DNA of 12,560 bases from CAZQGJ01 sp964592905 (GTDB lineage Bacteria > Patescibacteriota > UBA1384 > CAYGGE01). The translations under genes and the position numbers were made by a program. The notes below the pieces were generated by a model. The model was not told the origin of the DNA and searched no databases. It saw nothing but the letters and a program-made list of their open reading frames with translations. Shown here piece after piece: positions 12,481 to 12,560 of this stretch (position 1 is its first letter; each line of letters begins with the position of its first letter). The stretch is from the NCBI GenBank assembly GCA_964592905.1, contig CAZQGJ010000025.1:1-12560 (forward strand), in the 5' to 3' direction.

Positions 12481-12560
12481 ATGTTAAGCGAAAAATCCGC
12501 TATTGGGGACAACATAAGAAAATACCGAAACAAGCTCGGTATTTCTCAAGATGTGCTTTC
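12481..12560 (+). CDS. N-terminus of an XRE/HTH_3-type transcriptional regulator (cut by window end)
   Basis: The frame opens at ATG 12481 and stays open to the edge: MLSEKSAIGDNIRKYRNKLG then ISQDVLS. 'I-G-x-N-I-R-x-Y-R-x-x-x-G-I-S-Q-x-x-L' is the first helix and start of the recognition turn of the Cro/C1-type helix-turn-helix family. No Shine-Dalgarno sequence is visible before the ATG. What lies downstream is unknown; such genes often control toxin-antitoxin, restriction or mobile-element modules, so it may mark the border of an accessory region beside tRNA-Ser (inference). Confidence 0.75.
   Translation, partial: MLSEKSAIGDNIRKYRNKLGISQDVL

Overview
The window looks like a chromosomal segment of a small-genome bacterium. 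It uses the standard code (TGA is a stop), is densely packed and has many tiny membrane or unrecognised proteins. A Patescibacteria/CPR-type origin is my best guess from overall style (Atm1-like half transporter, short FtsK, stand-alone tRNA-binding domain, degenerate paralogues), but no taxonomic marker proves it.

Left part (1-5070). The C-terminal end of a surface-type protein with a Ser-Pro hexamer repeat is followed by an Atm1/HMT-type ABC exporter on the + strand. Converging on it is a four-gene - strand operon: endonuclease IV (nfo), Fe/Mn superoxide dismutase, a 63-aa zinc ribbon and a stand-alone MetRS-C/EMAP-type tRNA-binding OB domain. Its promoter suggests a leaderless transcript, and the divergent gene at 4521 encodes a membrane-anchored extracytoplasmic protein.

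Middle part (5084-6390). Four short - strand units lie in tandem, each with its own sigma70-type promoter and its own hairpin terminator: two small two-helix membrane proteins and, in the 680-bp stretch without a convincing gene, two transcripts of about 205 and 255 nt that look like structured non-coding RNAs. I found no family match for either RNA.

Right-middle part (6392-11251). ftsK is followed, with a 23-bp overlap, by a 702-aa protein that keeps the three-part layout of phosphoenolpyruvate synthase but has lost its recognisable catalytic residues, so it is probably a pseudoenzyme. Next comes a 144-aa four-helix membrane protein with its own promoter and two terminator hairpins that separate it from a convergent 196-aa unrecognised protein.

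Right end (11900-12560). Divergent promoters serve the 196-aa gene and tRNA-Ser(GGA). The tRNA has an encoded CCA and a terminator whose stem starts inside its own acceptor end. After about 350 bp with GC-rich inverted repeats but no gene, an XRE-type regulator begins, with a clear promoter and a palindromic operator candidate, and runs off the window.

The most unusual items are the PEP-synthase-like pseudoenzyme coupled to ftsK, the two candidate RNAs, and the repeated placement of promoters exactly one start-site distance from the ATG, which suggests leaderless transcripts.
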